Notes: generated by a model from the letters alone, not told the origin. A stretch of 7,483 nt of DNA from Rhodospirillaceae bacterium (GCA_003488105.1 DNMS01000149.1:1-7483); one strand, 5' to 3'. Counted from the first letter of the stretch, positions 1-5,674 are shown. Made by a program: numbers and translations.

Positions 1-94
1 TGTCCGGCCGGTTGAGGGTCAGGGTCGCGATGCCGTCGCGGTCGTCACGTAGAAGAACGGCCTCGTTGGCACCCTGGTTATTGCTGTCCGTCAT
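1..94 (-). CDS. Enoyl-CoA hydratase/isomerase family protein, N-terminal fragment
   Basis: Only the first 31 codons are in the window; the gene continues past base 1. The reading begins MTDSNNQGANEAVLLRDD and runs into GIATLTLNRPD. That is the typical first beta-strand pair and 'LNRP' motif of crotonase-fold enzymes such as enoyl-CoA hydratases, which hydrate or isomerise acyl-CoA double bonds in fatty acid or branched-chain amino acid breakdown. The ATG at 94-92 is preceded on the minus strand by AAGGAG (bases 109-104) with a nine-base gap, which supports this start. The gene is divergent from the thioesterase at 239 and shares the palindrome-bearing control region with it. The catalytic region (oxyanion-hole glycines and glutamates) is not visible, so the exact substrate and subfamily cannot be told. 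The family call is fairly safe from the LNRP signature and its position; the specific function is open. Confidence 0.8.
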   Translation of the reverse strand, partial: MTDSNNQGANEAVLLRDDRDGIATLTLNRPD

Positions 95-167
95 GAATGT
101 CGGCTCCTTCCCTCAGTGTTTCTACGGCTCGGCAGCCCGGCATGGCAAGCCCACCCAAGCAGGGGAA

Positions 168-226
168 GGGCTGAATTGACGTTTACGTAAACGTCAATTA
201 CCGTCGCGGCTCACGCAATTCAGCCC
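168..226. repeat. 11-bp inverted repeat flanking the palindrome
   Basis: GGGCTGAATTG at 168-178 is repeated perfectly in inverse orientation as CAATTCAGCCC at 216-226. Its left arm overlaps the first bases of the 26-bp palindrome, and its right arm ends just before the GGAG ribosome-binding site (227-230) of the thioesterase. It could form a stem in a transcript that starts upstream, or be a second protein site. No function is demonstrated. Confidence 0.5.
174..199. promoter_or_regulatory. Perfect 26-bp palindrome, probable operator for acyl-CoA metabolism genes
   Basis: Bases 174-199 form a perfect palindrome with half-site AATTGACGTTTAC, centred between 186 and 187. It lies between the divergent enoyl-CoA hydratase and thioesterase genes. 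It covers a TTGACG -35 box (176-181), which with a 17-base spacer would pair with TACCGT (199-204) as a thioesterase promoter. The TTGACG/ACGTAAACGTCAA character resembles, from memory, motifs attributed to the MerR-family regulator LiuR of branched-chain amino acid and fatty acid catabolism; a TetR-type regulator is also possible. The palindrome is seen directly. Its role as an operator, and the regulator's identity, are inferred, since no regulator gene is in the window. Confidence 0.75.
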
Positions 227-238
227 GGAGCCCGCGCC

Positions 239-658
239 ATGCCGGAAATCACCGCCGAAGATTTCAACCGTATTCTGGAGGAGGAAATCCCCTTCGCCCA
301 CGAGGTCGGCATGCGTGCCGACGCCATCGGGGAGGGCACGGCGGTCCTGCGCATGCCGGCCAGCGATCGCCAGTTGCGTCCCGGCGGCACGGTGTCGGGC
401 CCGGCGATGATGGCCTTGGCGGACGCCGCCATGTACGCGGCCCTGCTGGGCCGGATCGGGCCGGTGAAACTGGCCGTCACCACCAGTTTCAACGCCAACT
501 TTCTGCATCGGCCCGAACCCGCGGACCTGATCGCCGAAGCCTCGGTCCTGAAGCTCGGCAAGCGTCTTGCGGTGATCGAGGTGACGGTCCGCTCCGACGG
601 CTTCGACGCTGCCGTGGCGCATATGACGGGGACCTATTCGATCCCGCCGCAAGGTTGA
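239..658 (+). CDS. PaaI-family hotdog thioesterase
   Basis: A 139-residue protein with the size and layout of a single hotdog-fold acyl-CoA thioesterase of the PaaI/YigI group, cytoplasmic. These enzymes hydrolyse acyl- or aryl-CoA thioesters. The N-terminal helix region (residues 1-25, ending HEVG) is followed by the strand TAVLRMP (34-40). Next comes the family's central helix segment, RPGGTVSGPAMMALADAAMY (47-66), where GG and the acidic D62 fit the usual 'HGG...xxlxD' active-site pattern. The usual His before GG is replaced by Arg47-Pro48. The strands TTSFNANFLHRP (81-92) and LGKRLAVIEVTV (106-117) and the final HMTGTYSI complete the fold. The ATG is preceded by GGAG at 227-230 with an eight-base gap. 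Divergence from an enoyl-CoA hydratase and the shared palindrome suggest a role in acyl-CoA turnover. The family call is solid; the substrate is unknown. Confidence 0.88.
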   Translation: MPEITAEDFNRILEEEIPFAHEVGMRADAIGEGTAVLRMPASDRQLRPGGTVSGPAMMALADAAMYAALLGRIGPVKLAVTTSFNANFLHRPEPADLIAEASVLKLGKRLAVIEVTVRSDGFDAAVAHMTGTYSIPPQG

Positions 659-682
659 GGTGTAAAATTACGGTATTATAAT
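655..682 (+). promoter_or_regulatory. Upstream sigma70-like promoter of rplM-rpsI (P1)
   Basis: TTGAGG (655-660), a 16-base spacer and a consensus TATAAT (677-682) form a good housekeeping-type promoter. The -35 box overlaps the stop codon of the thioesterase gene. Transcription would start near 689, giving a leader of about 137 bases before rplM. The boxes are seen; their activity is inferred. Confidence 0.5.
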
Positions 683-687
683 ACCGT
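670..687. promoter_or_regulatory. Perfect 18-bp palindrome over the -10 box, probable operator
   Basis: ACGGTATTATAATACCGT (670-687) is a perfect palindrome that covers the TATAAT box of the upstream rplM promoter. It has no T-run and an AT-rich centre, so it is not an intrinsic terminator. Its location is what one expects of a repressor site. I cannot name the regulator: the motif is not a clear match to the Fur, Zur, IscR or NrdR sites I know. Confidence 0.6.
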
Positions 688-722
688 GCTTGTAAGCGAC
701 GGAAAATGTTGCGCTATTCCGC

Positions 723-750
723 TTGACTTCCCGCTCTTGTGTGGCATATT
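723..750 (+). promoter_or_regulatory. Downstream sigma70-like promoter of rplM-rpsI (P2)
   Basis: TTGACT (723-728), preceded by C as is common in alphaproteobacteria, a 16-base spacer and CATATT (745-750) suggest a second promoter closer to rplM, with a start near 757. It would give a GC-rich leader of about 69 bases. This is probably the constitutive promoter of the ribosomal operon. Confidence 0.55.
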
Positions 751-825
751 CCGCCGCCTTCGGCCCTCCCTGCGCGCGTTTTGCCTGGGGACCGGGCCGC
801 GAAAGCTTTTAAGGAACGTGAACCG

Positions 826-1290
826 ATGAAAACCTATTCCGCGAAACCGACGGAAGTCGAAAAGGGTTGGTTCGTCGTCGATGCCGAAGGTCTTGTCCTC
901 GGTCGTCTGGCGTCGGTCATCGCCTCTCGCCTGCGCGGCAAGCACAAGCCGATGTACACCCCGCATATCGATTGCGGTGACCACATCATCGTCATCAACG
1001 CCGGCAAGGTGCGCCTGACCGGCAACAAGCTGGCGGACAAGAAGTACCATTACCACACGGGCCATCCGGGCGGCATCAAGACCCGCACGGCCGGCGGCAT
1101 CCTGGGCGGCGCCCATCCCGAGCGCGTCGTCATCAAGGCCGTCGAGCGGATGATTAGCCGCAACCCGCTGGGCCGCGAGCAGATGCGCAAACTGCACGTC
1201 TATGCCGGCGCCGAGCATCCCCATGCCGGCCAGCAGCCGCAGGTTCTGGACGTTGCGTCCATGAACCCGAAGAACAAAAGGAGCGCCTAA
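826..1290 (+). CDS. rplM: 50S ribosomal protein L13
   Basis: The 154-residue protein is L13, a structural component of the large ribosomal subunit. Family signatures run the full length: [17 protein letters not shown] (14-30), [71 protein letters not shown] and HPHAGQQPQ near the C-terminus. The ATG at 826 is chosen because AAGGAA (811-816) lies nine bases upstream and MKTYSAKP is the usual alphaproteobacterial L13 start. The open frame does extend upstream to a TTG at 739, but that part lies in promoter and leader sequence and has no L13 character. It is the first gene of an operon with rpsI, three bases apart. In E. coli the pair is autogenously controlled by L13; whether that applies here cannot be judged from the leader. 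Confidence 0.98.
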   Translation: MKTYSAKPTEVEKGWFVVDAEGLVLGRLASVIASRLRGKHKPMYTPHIDCGDHIIVINAGKVRLTGNKLADKKYHYHTGHPGGIKTRTAGGILGGAHPERVVIKAVERMISRNPLGREQMRKLHVYAGAEHPHAGQQPQVLDVASMNPKNKRSA

Positions 1291-1293
1291 TCC

Positions 1294-1776
1294 ATGTCCG
1301 AAGATGTGAAAACGCTTGAGGACCTCAAGGAATTGACGGGTGCTCCGGACGTCGAAGACGCGGCCCCTGCGGAGCCGGTGATCGACGAGCACGGCCGCTC
1401 CTACGCCACGGGCCGCCGCAAGGACGCCGTCGCCCGCGTGTGGATCAAGCCGGGGCCGGGCAAGATCACCGTCAACGGCCGGGACGTCACGCTGTATTTC
1501 GCGCGCCCGGTGCTGCAGATGATGATCAAGCAGCCGTTCGAAACGGTCGAGCGCCTGGGCCAGTACGACGTCATGTGCACGGTCAAGGGCGGCGGGCTTT
1601 CGGGCCAGGCCGGCGCCGTGCGCCACGGTATTTCCCGTGCGCTGACCTATTTCGAGCCGACCCTGCGCGGCAAGCTGAAGGCGGGCGGGTTCCTGACCCG
1701 TGACAGCCGCGCCGTCGAGCGTAAGAAGTTCGGCCGCCGCAAGGCCCGTCGTAGCTTCCAGTTCTCGAAGCGATAA
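1294..1776 (+). CDS. rpsI: 30S ribosomal protein S9
   Basis: The 160-residue protein is S9 of the small ribosomal subunit. The conserved core starts around residue 37 ([18 protein letters not shown]), continues through [32 protein letters not shown] and [20 protein letters not shown], and ends in FQFSKR. The basic SKR tail is known to touch P-site tRNA. About 36 residues at the N-terminus, rich in Glu and Asp, precede the core. This makes the protein longer than E. coli S9 (130), and such extensions are common in alphaproteobacteria. The start codon is preceded by AAGGAG (1278-1283), which lies within the last codons of rplM, and the two genes are separated by only three bases, so they are co-transcribed. 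The gene ends before a hairpin and a strong terminator. Confidence 0.98.
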   Translation: MSEDVKTLEDLKELTGAPDVEDAAPAEPVIDEHGRSYATGRRKDAVARVWIKPGPGKITVNGRDVTLYFARPVLQMMIKQPFETVERLGQYDVMCTVKGGGLSGQAGAVRHGISRALTYFEPTLRGKLKAGGFLTRDSRAVERKKFGRRKARRSFQFSKR

Positions 1777-1783
1777 GCCTACA

Positions 1784-1816
1784 GGGCGATGGGGATGGCC
1801 GGGTCGGCCATCGCCC
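1784..1816 (+). other. Hairpin downstream of rpsI
   Basis: GGGCGATGG (1784-1792) pairs perfectly with CCATCGCCC (1808-1816). An alternative stem, GATGGCC (1794-1800) with GGCCATC (1806-1812), excludes the first. There is no T-run after it, so it is not itself a terminator. It lies eight bases after the rpsI stop codon and may protect the 3' end of the mRNA; the role is inferred. Confidence 0.45.
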
Positions 1817-1836
1817 GTCTCCACGCAAGGTATCGG

Positions 1837-1866
1837 AAAGGCCGCTCCTGAAGGAGCGGCCTTTTT
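1837..1866 (+). terminator. Rho-independent terminator of rplM-rpsI, possibly bidirectional
   Basis: GGCCGCTCC (1840-1848), the loop TGAA and GGAGCGGCC (1853-1861) make a perfect nine-pair GC-rich stem followed by five Ts (1862-1866). AAA at 1837-1839 can lengthen the stem to 12 pairs. On the other strand the stem ends in a short T-run of three, so it could also stop transcription from the leftward gene that ends at 1895. Confidence 0.93.
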
Positions 1867-1894
1867 CGTGCCGTCCGTCTGTGTCTAAAGCGCG

Positions 1895-2161
1895 TCAATC
1901 AGAGCAGACCGTGACCTTGGTGGATTCGACGTTGTGCCCGGAATTCTTGATGGTTTCGCCGTGTTCGGCGATGAAGGCCTCCATAACCTCCATGGAGGGG
2001 ACCGACATCAGAACATGGATGGTGTCCGGCACATCCAATTGGTGACCTCTGTAGATGGCTCTGATGCCCGCCGCTTCCCGGGCGGATTTGTGGCTGTCGA
2101 AAGCCTTTGCCCAGTCGGCATAAGGTTTCTCCAGTTTCGCTGTCATGAGAATTGTCGGCAT
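1895..2161 (-). CDS. Small DUF3764-like protein
   Basis: An 88-residue cytoplasmic protein with no signal peptide or membrane segment. The sequence has the pattern I associate with DUF3764: a first strand (TILMTAKLEK, 3-12), then ADWAKAFDSHKSAREAAGIR (15-34) with the 'W...FDSH...R...GI' signature. This is followed by AIYRGHQLDVPDTIHVLMSV, a helix (MEVMEAFIAEHGETIKNSG) and a final strand (TKVTVC). Such alternation suggests a small ferredoxin-like, dimeric alpha/beta-barrel fold. No catalytic residue or reaction is known to me for the family. The ATG at 2161 is preceded by a G-rich tract (AGAGGGGGGG, bases 2179-2170 on this strand) that can serve as ribosome-binding site. The gene is divergent from the thioredoxin gene and its 3' end faces the rpsI terminator. 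The reading frame is sound; the family call is moderate and the function unknown. Confidence 0.75.
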   Translation of the reverse strand: MPTILMTAKLEKPYADWAKAFDSHKSAREAAGIRAIYRGHQLDVPDTIHVLMSVPSMEVMEAFIAEHGETIKNSGHNVESTKVTVCSD

Positions 2162-2214
2162 GTGCTGTTCCCCCCCTCTGGTTCTGGATCACGGGTAGCA
2201 CATTAATCGGCTCC

Positions 2215-2240
2215 CCACCATTTCTTGCCACCATTTCTTG
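2215..2240. repeat. Tandem 13-bp direct repeat
   Basis: CCACCATTTCTTG occurs twice back to back (2215-2227 and 2228-2240) in the gap between the divergent DUF3764-like and thioredoxin genes. It is a perfect duplication of one unit. It may be a slippage duplication or a pair of adjacent protein sites. Confidence 0.8.
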
Positions 2241-2281
2241 GTTGAACGGCGGGGGATCAAGGCCGCCTTTTCCGAGCGCCC

Positions 2282-2310
2282 TGTCGGGCAGGGGGCTTTC
2301 GCGCTATACT
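2282..2310 (+). promoter_or_regulatory. Possible promoter of the SoxW-like gene
   Basis: TATACT (2305-2310) is a good -10 box 27 bases before the start codon. The -35 region 17 bases upstream (TGTCGG, 2282-2287) is poor. Transcription would start near 2317 with a leader of about 20 bases. Confidence is limited by the weak -35. Confidence 0.35.
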
Positions 2311-2337
2311 ATCCGCCCAACGATGGGAGGACATGAC

Positions 2338-2916
2338 ATGCGACGGCTTTTGACGGCAGTGGTTGTGTTATTGGCGATCTCGGGCACGGCCCGTGCCGCC
2401 ACGGTCGGCGAGGACGGCATGCACAAGCAGCCCTGGTTCGCCGAAACCTTCCTGATCCTGGCCGAGGACATGGCCGAGGCGGCGGCCCAGGGCAAGCGCG
2501 TCGCCGTGATCTTCGAGCAGAAGGGCTGCCCCTACTGCCGAGAAATGCATACCGTGAACTTCGCAGTGCCGGAACTCTCCGACTTCGTAAAAAAGAACTT
2601 CCTGGTCCTGCAGTTGAACCTGTGGGGATCGCGTGAGGTCACGGACCTGGACGGCAAGGCCATGGAGGAACGGGACTTGGCCCGCCGCTGGCGCGTCAAC
2701 TTCACGCCGACCATCGTGTACTTGCCGACGCCCGAAGAAATGAAGGCCGGCGAGACCGAGGTCGCGCGCATGCCCGGCTATTTCAAACCGTTCCATTTCC
2801 ATTCCATGTTCGAATACGTGAAGGCCGGGGCTTACAAAGACCAGCCGTTCCAGCGCTTCCTGCAGCACAAGTTCGAGGAAATGGAAAAGGCCGGCCAGAA
2901 GCCCAAGGTCTGGTGA
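2338..2916 (+). CDS. Exported SoxW-like thioredoxin-fold protein
   Basis: A 192-residue protein with a clear Sec signal peptide: MRR, a hydrophobic stretch (LLTAVVVLLAISG, 4-16) and a cleavage site ARA|AT after residue 20. The mature part therefore acts in the periplasm. The strand VAVIFEQKGCPYCREMH (55-71) carries a thioredoxin CxxC motif, Cys64-Pro-Tyr-Cys67, and FTPTIVY (122-128) has the cis-proline expected opposite it. The pattern 'E-x-x-G-C-P-Y-C-x-x-M' and the length fit the SoxW/thioredoxin-like group, thought to reduce disulfides in periplasmic partners. No sox genes are nearby, so a role in thiosulfate oxidation is not supported. The ATG at 2338 is chosen because GGGAGG (2325-2330) lies seven bases upstream and the signal peptide begins there; the longer open frame back to 2152 has no such character. 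The gene converges on a hydrolase gene with six bases between their stops. Confidence 0.85.
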   Translation: MRRLLTAVVVLLAISGTARAATVGEDGMHKQPWFAETFLILAEDMAEAAAQGKRVAVIFEQKGCPYCREMHTVNFAVPELSDFVKKNFLVLQLNLWGSREVTDLDGKAMEERDLARRWRVNFTPTIVYLPTPEEMKAGETEVARMPGYFKPFHFHSMFEYVKAGAYKDQPFQRFLQHKFEEMEKAGQKPKVW

Positions 2917-2922
2917 CCTTGA

Positions 2923-3948
2923 TCAGGGCGTGCGGTCGAGGAACGCCCGCAGCTTGTCCGCCCACAGATCGGCGTCGATCATCGGCCCGGCGTGGCCGTA
3001 GCGGGTTTTGATCTCGTGGAATTCGGCATCCACGCCCTTTGATTTCAGCAGATCCACCGTCGGCTGGCCGAGGGCCACGTCGACCACGCTGTCCGTATCG
3101 GCCAGCACGTTCAGCAGCGGCGCCTTGATGTCGCCCGCAAGCGGCGTCATGTCGGAGCCGATACCGGCGCGGTAGAGGATATAGAGGGAGTTGGCATCGA
3201 ATTCCTTGGCCCAGGTTTCGGCGCGCCCGCGGATGATGCGTTCGCGCTCCGCCGGATCACTTACCGTGTCGGCCAGATGCGTGCCGATGCCGTAGTTGGT
3301 CAGCCGCTCAATCCGGTCGGCGACCATGCGGTCGAACACGCCGCCTTCAACCTCGTTGCCATAGTAGTGGCCGCCGTTCCAGCCCGGGCAGTTGGCGTAA
3401 CGGTCAATGATCGCCTGCACTTGCTCGGGCTTGGTGGCGCGCTTGATGACGCCGGCGATGGGGACCAGGGCCCGCATGCGGTCGGGATGGGTCGCCCCCC
3501 AACGGAAGGTCAGATGCCCGCCGTAGGAATAACCCATGACGGCCTTCAACTGGCCGATGCCCAGATGGTCGATCAACAGGCGCTGCGCCTCGACCATATC
3601 GGCGCAGGTATAGGCGGGGAAATCGGGGCCCCAAGGCTTGCCCGTGGCCGGGTTGATGGAGGCCGGACCCGAGGTGCCGTAGGCCGAGCCCAGCATGTTG
3701 GAGCAGACGACGAAGTATTTGTCCGTGTCCACCGCCTTGCCGGGGCCGATCAAGTTGACGGCCCAGCCGCTTGCGTCGCCGGTGGCGTGCGGGAAGTTGG
3801 TATAGCCGTGGCAAACCAGGATCGCGTTGTCGGCGGCGGCGTTGAGCGTGCCCCAGGTTTCGTAGGCGACAGTCAGGTCAGGCAAGGTTTCGCCCGTGGA
3901 CAGTGTGAAATCGCCATGGGTGAAGGTCTTGGAGGTCGGGAGCAGCAT
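2923..3948 (-). CDS. Alpha/beta hydrolase of the homoserine O-acetyltransferase (MetX) family
   Basis: A 341-residue cytoplasmic protein whose overall plan follows MetX: an N-terminal 'L.SGE.LPDLTVAYETWGTLN' segment (16-36), ILVCHGYT (43-50) and GPGKAVDTDKYFVVCSNMLGSAYGTSGP (68-95, the 'N..G...GxxGP' region). The nucleophile elbow is GYSYGG with Ser141. The likely acid is Asp284 (or Asp286) in LADTDSVVD, and the His is His319 in YGHAG. True MetX enzymes have GGSMGG at the elbow and an 'SDWLFP' and 'GHD' style for the acid and His, so these motifs are changed here. The protein may act on another substrate and should not be named metX on this evidence. The ATG at 3948 has no clear ribosome-binding site. 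A possible promoter on this strand is TTGATC (4023-4018) with TAGAGT (3999-3994). Confidence 0.85.
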   Translation of the reverse strand: MLLPTSKTFTHGDFTLSTGETLPDLTVAYETWGTLNAAADNAILVCHGYTNFPHATGDASGWAVNLIGPGKAVDTDKYFVVCSNMLGSAYGTSGPASINPATGKPWGPDFPAYTCADMVEAQRLLIDHLGIGQLKAVMGYSYGGHLTFRWGATHPDRMRALVPIAGVIKRATKPEQVQAIIDRYANCPGWNGGHYYGNEVEGGVFDRMVADRIERLTNYGIGTHLADTVSDPAERERIIRGRAETWAKEFDANSLYILYRAGIGSDMTPLAGDIKAPLLNVLADTDSVVDVALGQPTVDLLKSKGVDAEFHEIKTRYGHAGPMIDADLWADKLRAFLDRTP

Positions 3949-3993
3949 GGATTTGGGCTTTCGTGCCGGACGGGTGGGCGGGATGTGGCCGAA

Positions 3994-4023
3994 ACTCTAG
4001 ACCCGTGACGTCCGGCGGATCAA
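3994..4023 (-). promoter_or_regulatory. Possible promoter of the MetX-family hydrolase
   Basis: On the minus strand TTGATC (4023-4018), an 18-base spacer and TAGAGT (3999-3994) give a fair match to a sigma70-like promoter, 46 bases before the hydrolase start codon. It is back to back with the argC promoter. Confidence 0.35.
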
Positions 4024-4032
4024 TGCGCATTC

Positions 4033-4061
4033 TTGCGCCGGGGCCTCGGTCCGCCTATACC
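4033..4061 (+). promoter_or_regulatory. Probable argC promoter
   Basis: TTGCGC (4033-4038), a 17-base spacer and TATACC (4056-4061) fit a housekeeping promoter with a start near 4068 and a leader of about 35 bases. A 10-bp palindrome, AATGCGCATT (4022-4031), sits just upstream of the -35 box. A 7-bp inverted repeat (TGCGCCG 4034-4040, CGGCGCA 4066-4072) brackets the promoter. Either might bind a regulator, but both are short enough to be chance. Confidence 0.5.
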
Positions 4062-4102
4062 CTGTCGGCGCAAAGACCGTTTTCGCAACAAGGACCAAGA
4101 CC

Positions 4103-5074
4103 ATGACCGCCAAAGTATTCATCGACGGGGAAGTAGGAACCACGGGACTGCAGATCAGCCAGCGCCTGTCCCGCCGCGCCGATGTCGACCTTTTGCGTCT
4201 GGCCGATGACCGCCGCAAGGACCCGGCGGCGCGGGCCGAGCTGTTGAACGCGGCGGATGTGGCGATCCTCTGCCTGCCCGATGCGGCGGCCAAGGAATCC
4301 GTGACCCTGATCGAAAACAATTCGACCCGGGTGATCGATGCCTCGACCGCCCATCGCACGGCTGCGGGTTGGACATACGGTTTCCCGGAATACGACAAGG
4401 GCCATGAGGCCACGGTCGCCGGGGCGGCGCGCGTCGCCAACACGGGCTGCTACGCCGTCGCCTCGGTGTCGCTGCTGCATCCGCTGGTGTCGGCCGGGCT
4501 GCTGCCCAAGGACTTTGCCGCCAGCATTAACGCCGTGTCGGGCTATTCCGGCGGCGGGCGGCAGCTGATCGAAGCCTTCGAGGACACAGGTGCGGAAGGG
4601 CATATCGACGCCGCCGTGCGGGTCTATGCGCTCGGCTTGGCGCACAAGCACGTGCCGGAAATCCATAAGTATTCGGGGTTGAGCCACGCGCCGATCTTCG
4701 TGCCCTCCGTGGCGCGCTATCGCCAGGGCATGATCGTGCAGATTCCGGTGCCCCTGTGGTCGCTGCCGGGCACGCCGACGGCCAAGGACCTGCATGCCGC
4801 GCTCGCCGACCATTACGCGGGCCGCCGTTTCGTCACCGTCGAGGGTTATGACGCGGCGCTCGGCCTGGGCCATCTGGAGCCTGAAGGACTGAACGGCACC
4901 AATGACCTGAAGCTGTTCGTGTTCGCCAACGAAGCCACGGGACAGGCGGTGCTGACGGCGCTGCTCGACAACCTGGGCAAGGGGGCGTCGGGGCAGGCGG
5001 TGCAATGCCTGAACCTCATGCTGGGGATGGACGAAGACACGGGTCTTGATCCGTCCGACGATTTGTTGAACTGA
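4103..5074 (+). CDS. argC: N-acetyl-gamma-glutamyl-phosphate reductase (type 2)
   Basis: A 323-residue cytoplasmic enzyme that reduces N-acetylglutamyl 5-phosphate with NADPH to the semialdehyde, the third step of arginine biosynthesis. The N-terminus KVFIDGEVGTTGLQI (4-18) is the nucleotide-binding start with the short ArgC style. VIDASTAHRTAAGWTYGFPE (77-96) is a family signature. ANTGCYAV (112-119) holds the catalytic Cys116, SGYSGGG spans 146-152, and HKHVPEI (181-187) supplies the active-site histidine region. The length matches the shorter ArgC group (about 310-320 residues). AAGGA (4090-4094) lies eight bases before the ATG. The next gene starts 11 bases after the stop and is probably co-transcribed. 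No other arg genes are in the window. Confidence 0.96.
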   Translation: MTAKVFIDGEVGTTGLQISQRLSRRADVDLLRLADDRRKDPAARAELLNAADVAILCLPDAAAKESVTLIENNSTRVIDASTAHRTAAGWTYGFPEYDKGHEATVAGAARVANTGCYAVASVSLLHPLVSAGLLPKDFAASINAVSGYSGGGRQLIEAFEDTGAEGHIDAAVRVYALGLAHKHVPEIHKYSGLSHAPIFVPSVARYRQGMIVQIPVPLWSLPGTPTAKDLHAALADHYAGRRFVTVEGYDAALGLGHLEPEGLNGTNDLKLFVFANEATGQAVLTALLDNLGKGASGQAVQCLNLMLGMDEDTGLDPSDDLLN

Positions 5075-5085
5075 GATCGAAGCGG

Positions 5086-5661
5086 GTGCGCGGCGATTAC
5101 CTGATTCTCGCCGGCGTGCTGCTGTTCGTCATCGTCACGACCTATTACGTCGTGGTCACAGGCATTTCACCCATGCCGTCGTCACGCACGTCGCGGCGCA
5201 AGATCAATGAAATCCTTAATCTGGCCGGGGTCTGCGCCGTCGTCGACCTGGGTGCCGGTTGGGGCGACCTGGCGTTCTCCATCGCCAAGGCGATGCCGGA
5301 ATCGGAAACGATGGCCTATGAGCTGTCGCCGTTTCCTTGGGCGGTGATGAAGGTGCGCAACGGCCTGTTCGGTCCGCGCAACGTGACGGTCCGGCGCGCC
5401 GACTTCCGCAAGATATCGCTCGCGGGCACAGACGCCGTGGTCTGCTATCTCTACAGCGAGCTTCTGGAAAAGCTCCGGCACAAGCTGGAAGCGGAACTCA
5501 AGCCCGGAACCCTGGTGGTGTCCAATGTGTTCGACATCCCCGGCTGGACGCCCGAGGCGGTGCACAAGCTCTATGATTCGCAATGCCCGCAGGTCTACGT
5601 CTACCGGGTGCCTGACCGCACGGCGGCGGCCGTGGCGGCGGGGGTCGGCCTCGCGGGCTGA
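5086..5661 (+). CDS. Membrane-anchored SAM-dependent methyltransferase, FAM173/ATPSCKMT-like
   Basis: A 191-residue protein with one N-terminal membrane helix (YLILAGVLLFVIVTTYYVVV, 5-24), a short polar linker rich in Ser and Arg, and a class I methyltransferase domain. Motif I is VVDLGAGWGDLA (52-63). The acidic residue that ends the second strand is Glu79 in AYELSPFPW. NVTVRRADF (99-107) is the third block and DAVVCYLYSELLEKLRHKLE the fourth, followed by a strand with SNVFDIPGWTPE. The membrane anchor and the 'YEL.P...', 'KLE.EL' and 'P.W.P' pattern recall eukaryotic FAM173 lysine methyltransferases, which modify the ATP synthase c subunit and the adenine nucleotide translocase. The substrate here is unknown. 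The GTG start lies 11 bases after argC and has only a weak GAAG-type ribosome-binding site, so translational coupling to argC is likely. GTG at 5116 is a less likely start, as it would cut into the helix. Confidence 0.82.
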   Translation: MRGDYLILAGVLLFVIVTTYYVVVTGISPMPSSRTSRRKINEILNLAGVCAVVDLGAGWGDLAFSIAKAMPESETMAYELSPFPWAVMKVRNGLFGPRNVTVRRADFRKISLAGTDAVVCYLYSELLEKLRHKLEAELKPGTLVVSNVFDIPGWTPEAVHKLYDSQCPQVYVYRVPDRTAAAVAAGVGLAG

Positions 5662-5674
5662 CGGCTGTTGCTGA

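Noticed and set aside
739..825. N-terminal extension of rplM from a TTG codon
   Set aside because: This stretch holds the promoter and leader; the ATG at 826 has a good ribosome-binding site and matches the usual L13 start.
676..1824. A 382-codon open frame on the minus strand across rplM and rpsI
   Set aside because: It is opposite two certain ribosomal protein genes, shows low-complexity, Arg/Gly/His/Ala-rich composition typical of antisense frames in GC-rich DNA, and has no recognisable domain.
2152..2337. N-terminal extension of the thioredoxin gene
   Set aside because: It runs through the intergenic region and the start of the opposite gene; a signal peptide and ribosome-binding site mark 2338 as the start.
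3277..4008. A 243-codon open frame on the plus strand across the MetX-family gene
   Set aside because: It is antisense to a well-supported hydrolase and has no domain signature.
4022..4072. Short palindrome and 7-bp inverted repeat around the argC promoter as an ArgR-type operator
   Set aside because: Neither resembles the AT-rich ARG box, and repeats this short are expected by chance in GC-rich DNA; recorded only in the promoter entry.
4055..5005. A 316-codon open frame on the minus strand across argC
   Set aside because: It is antisense to a full-length argC with all catalytic motifs and has the same shadow-type composition.
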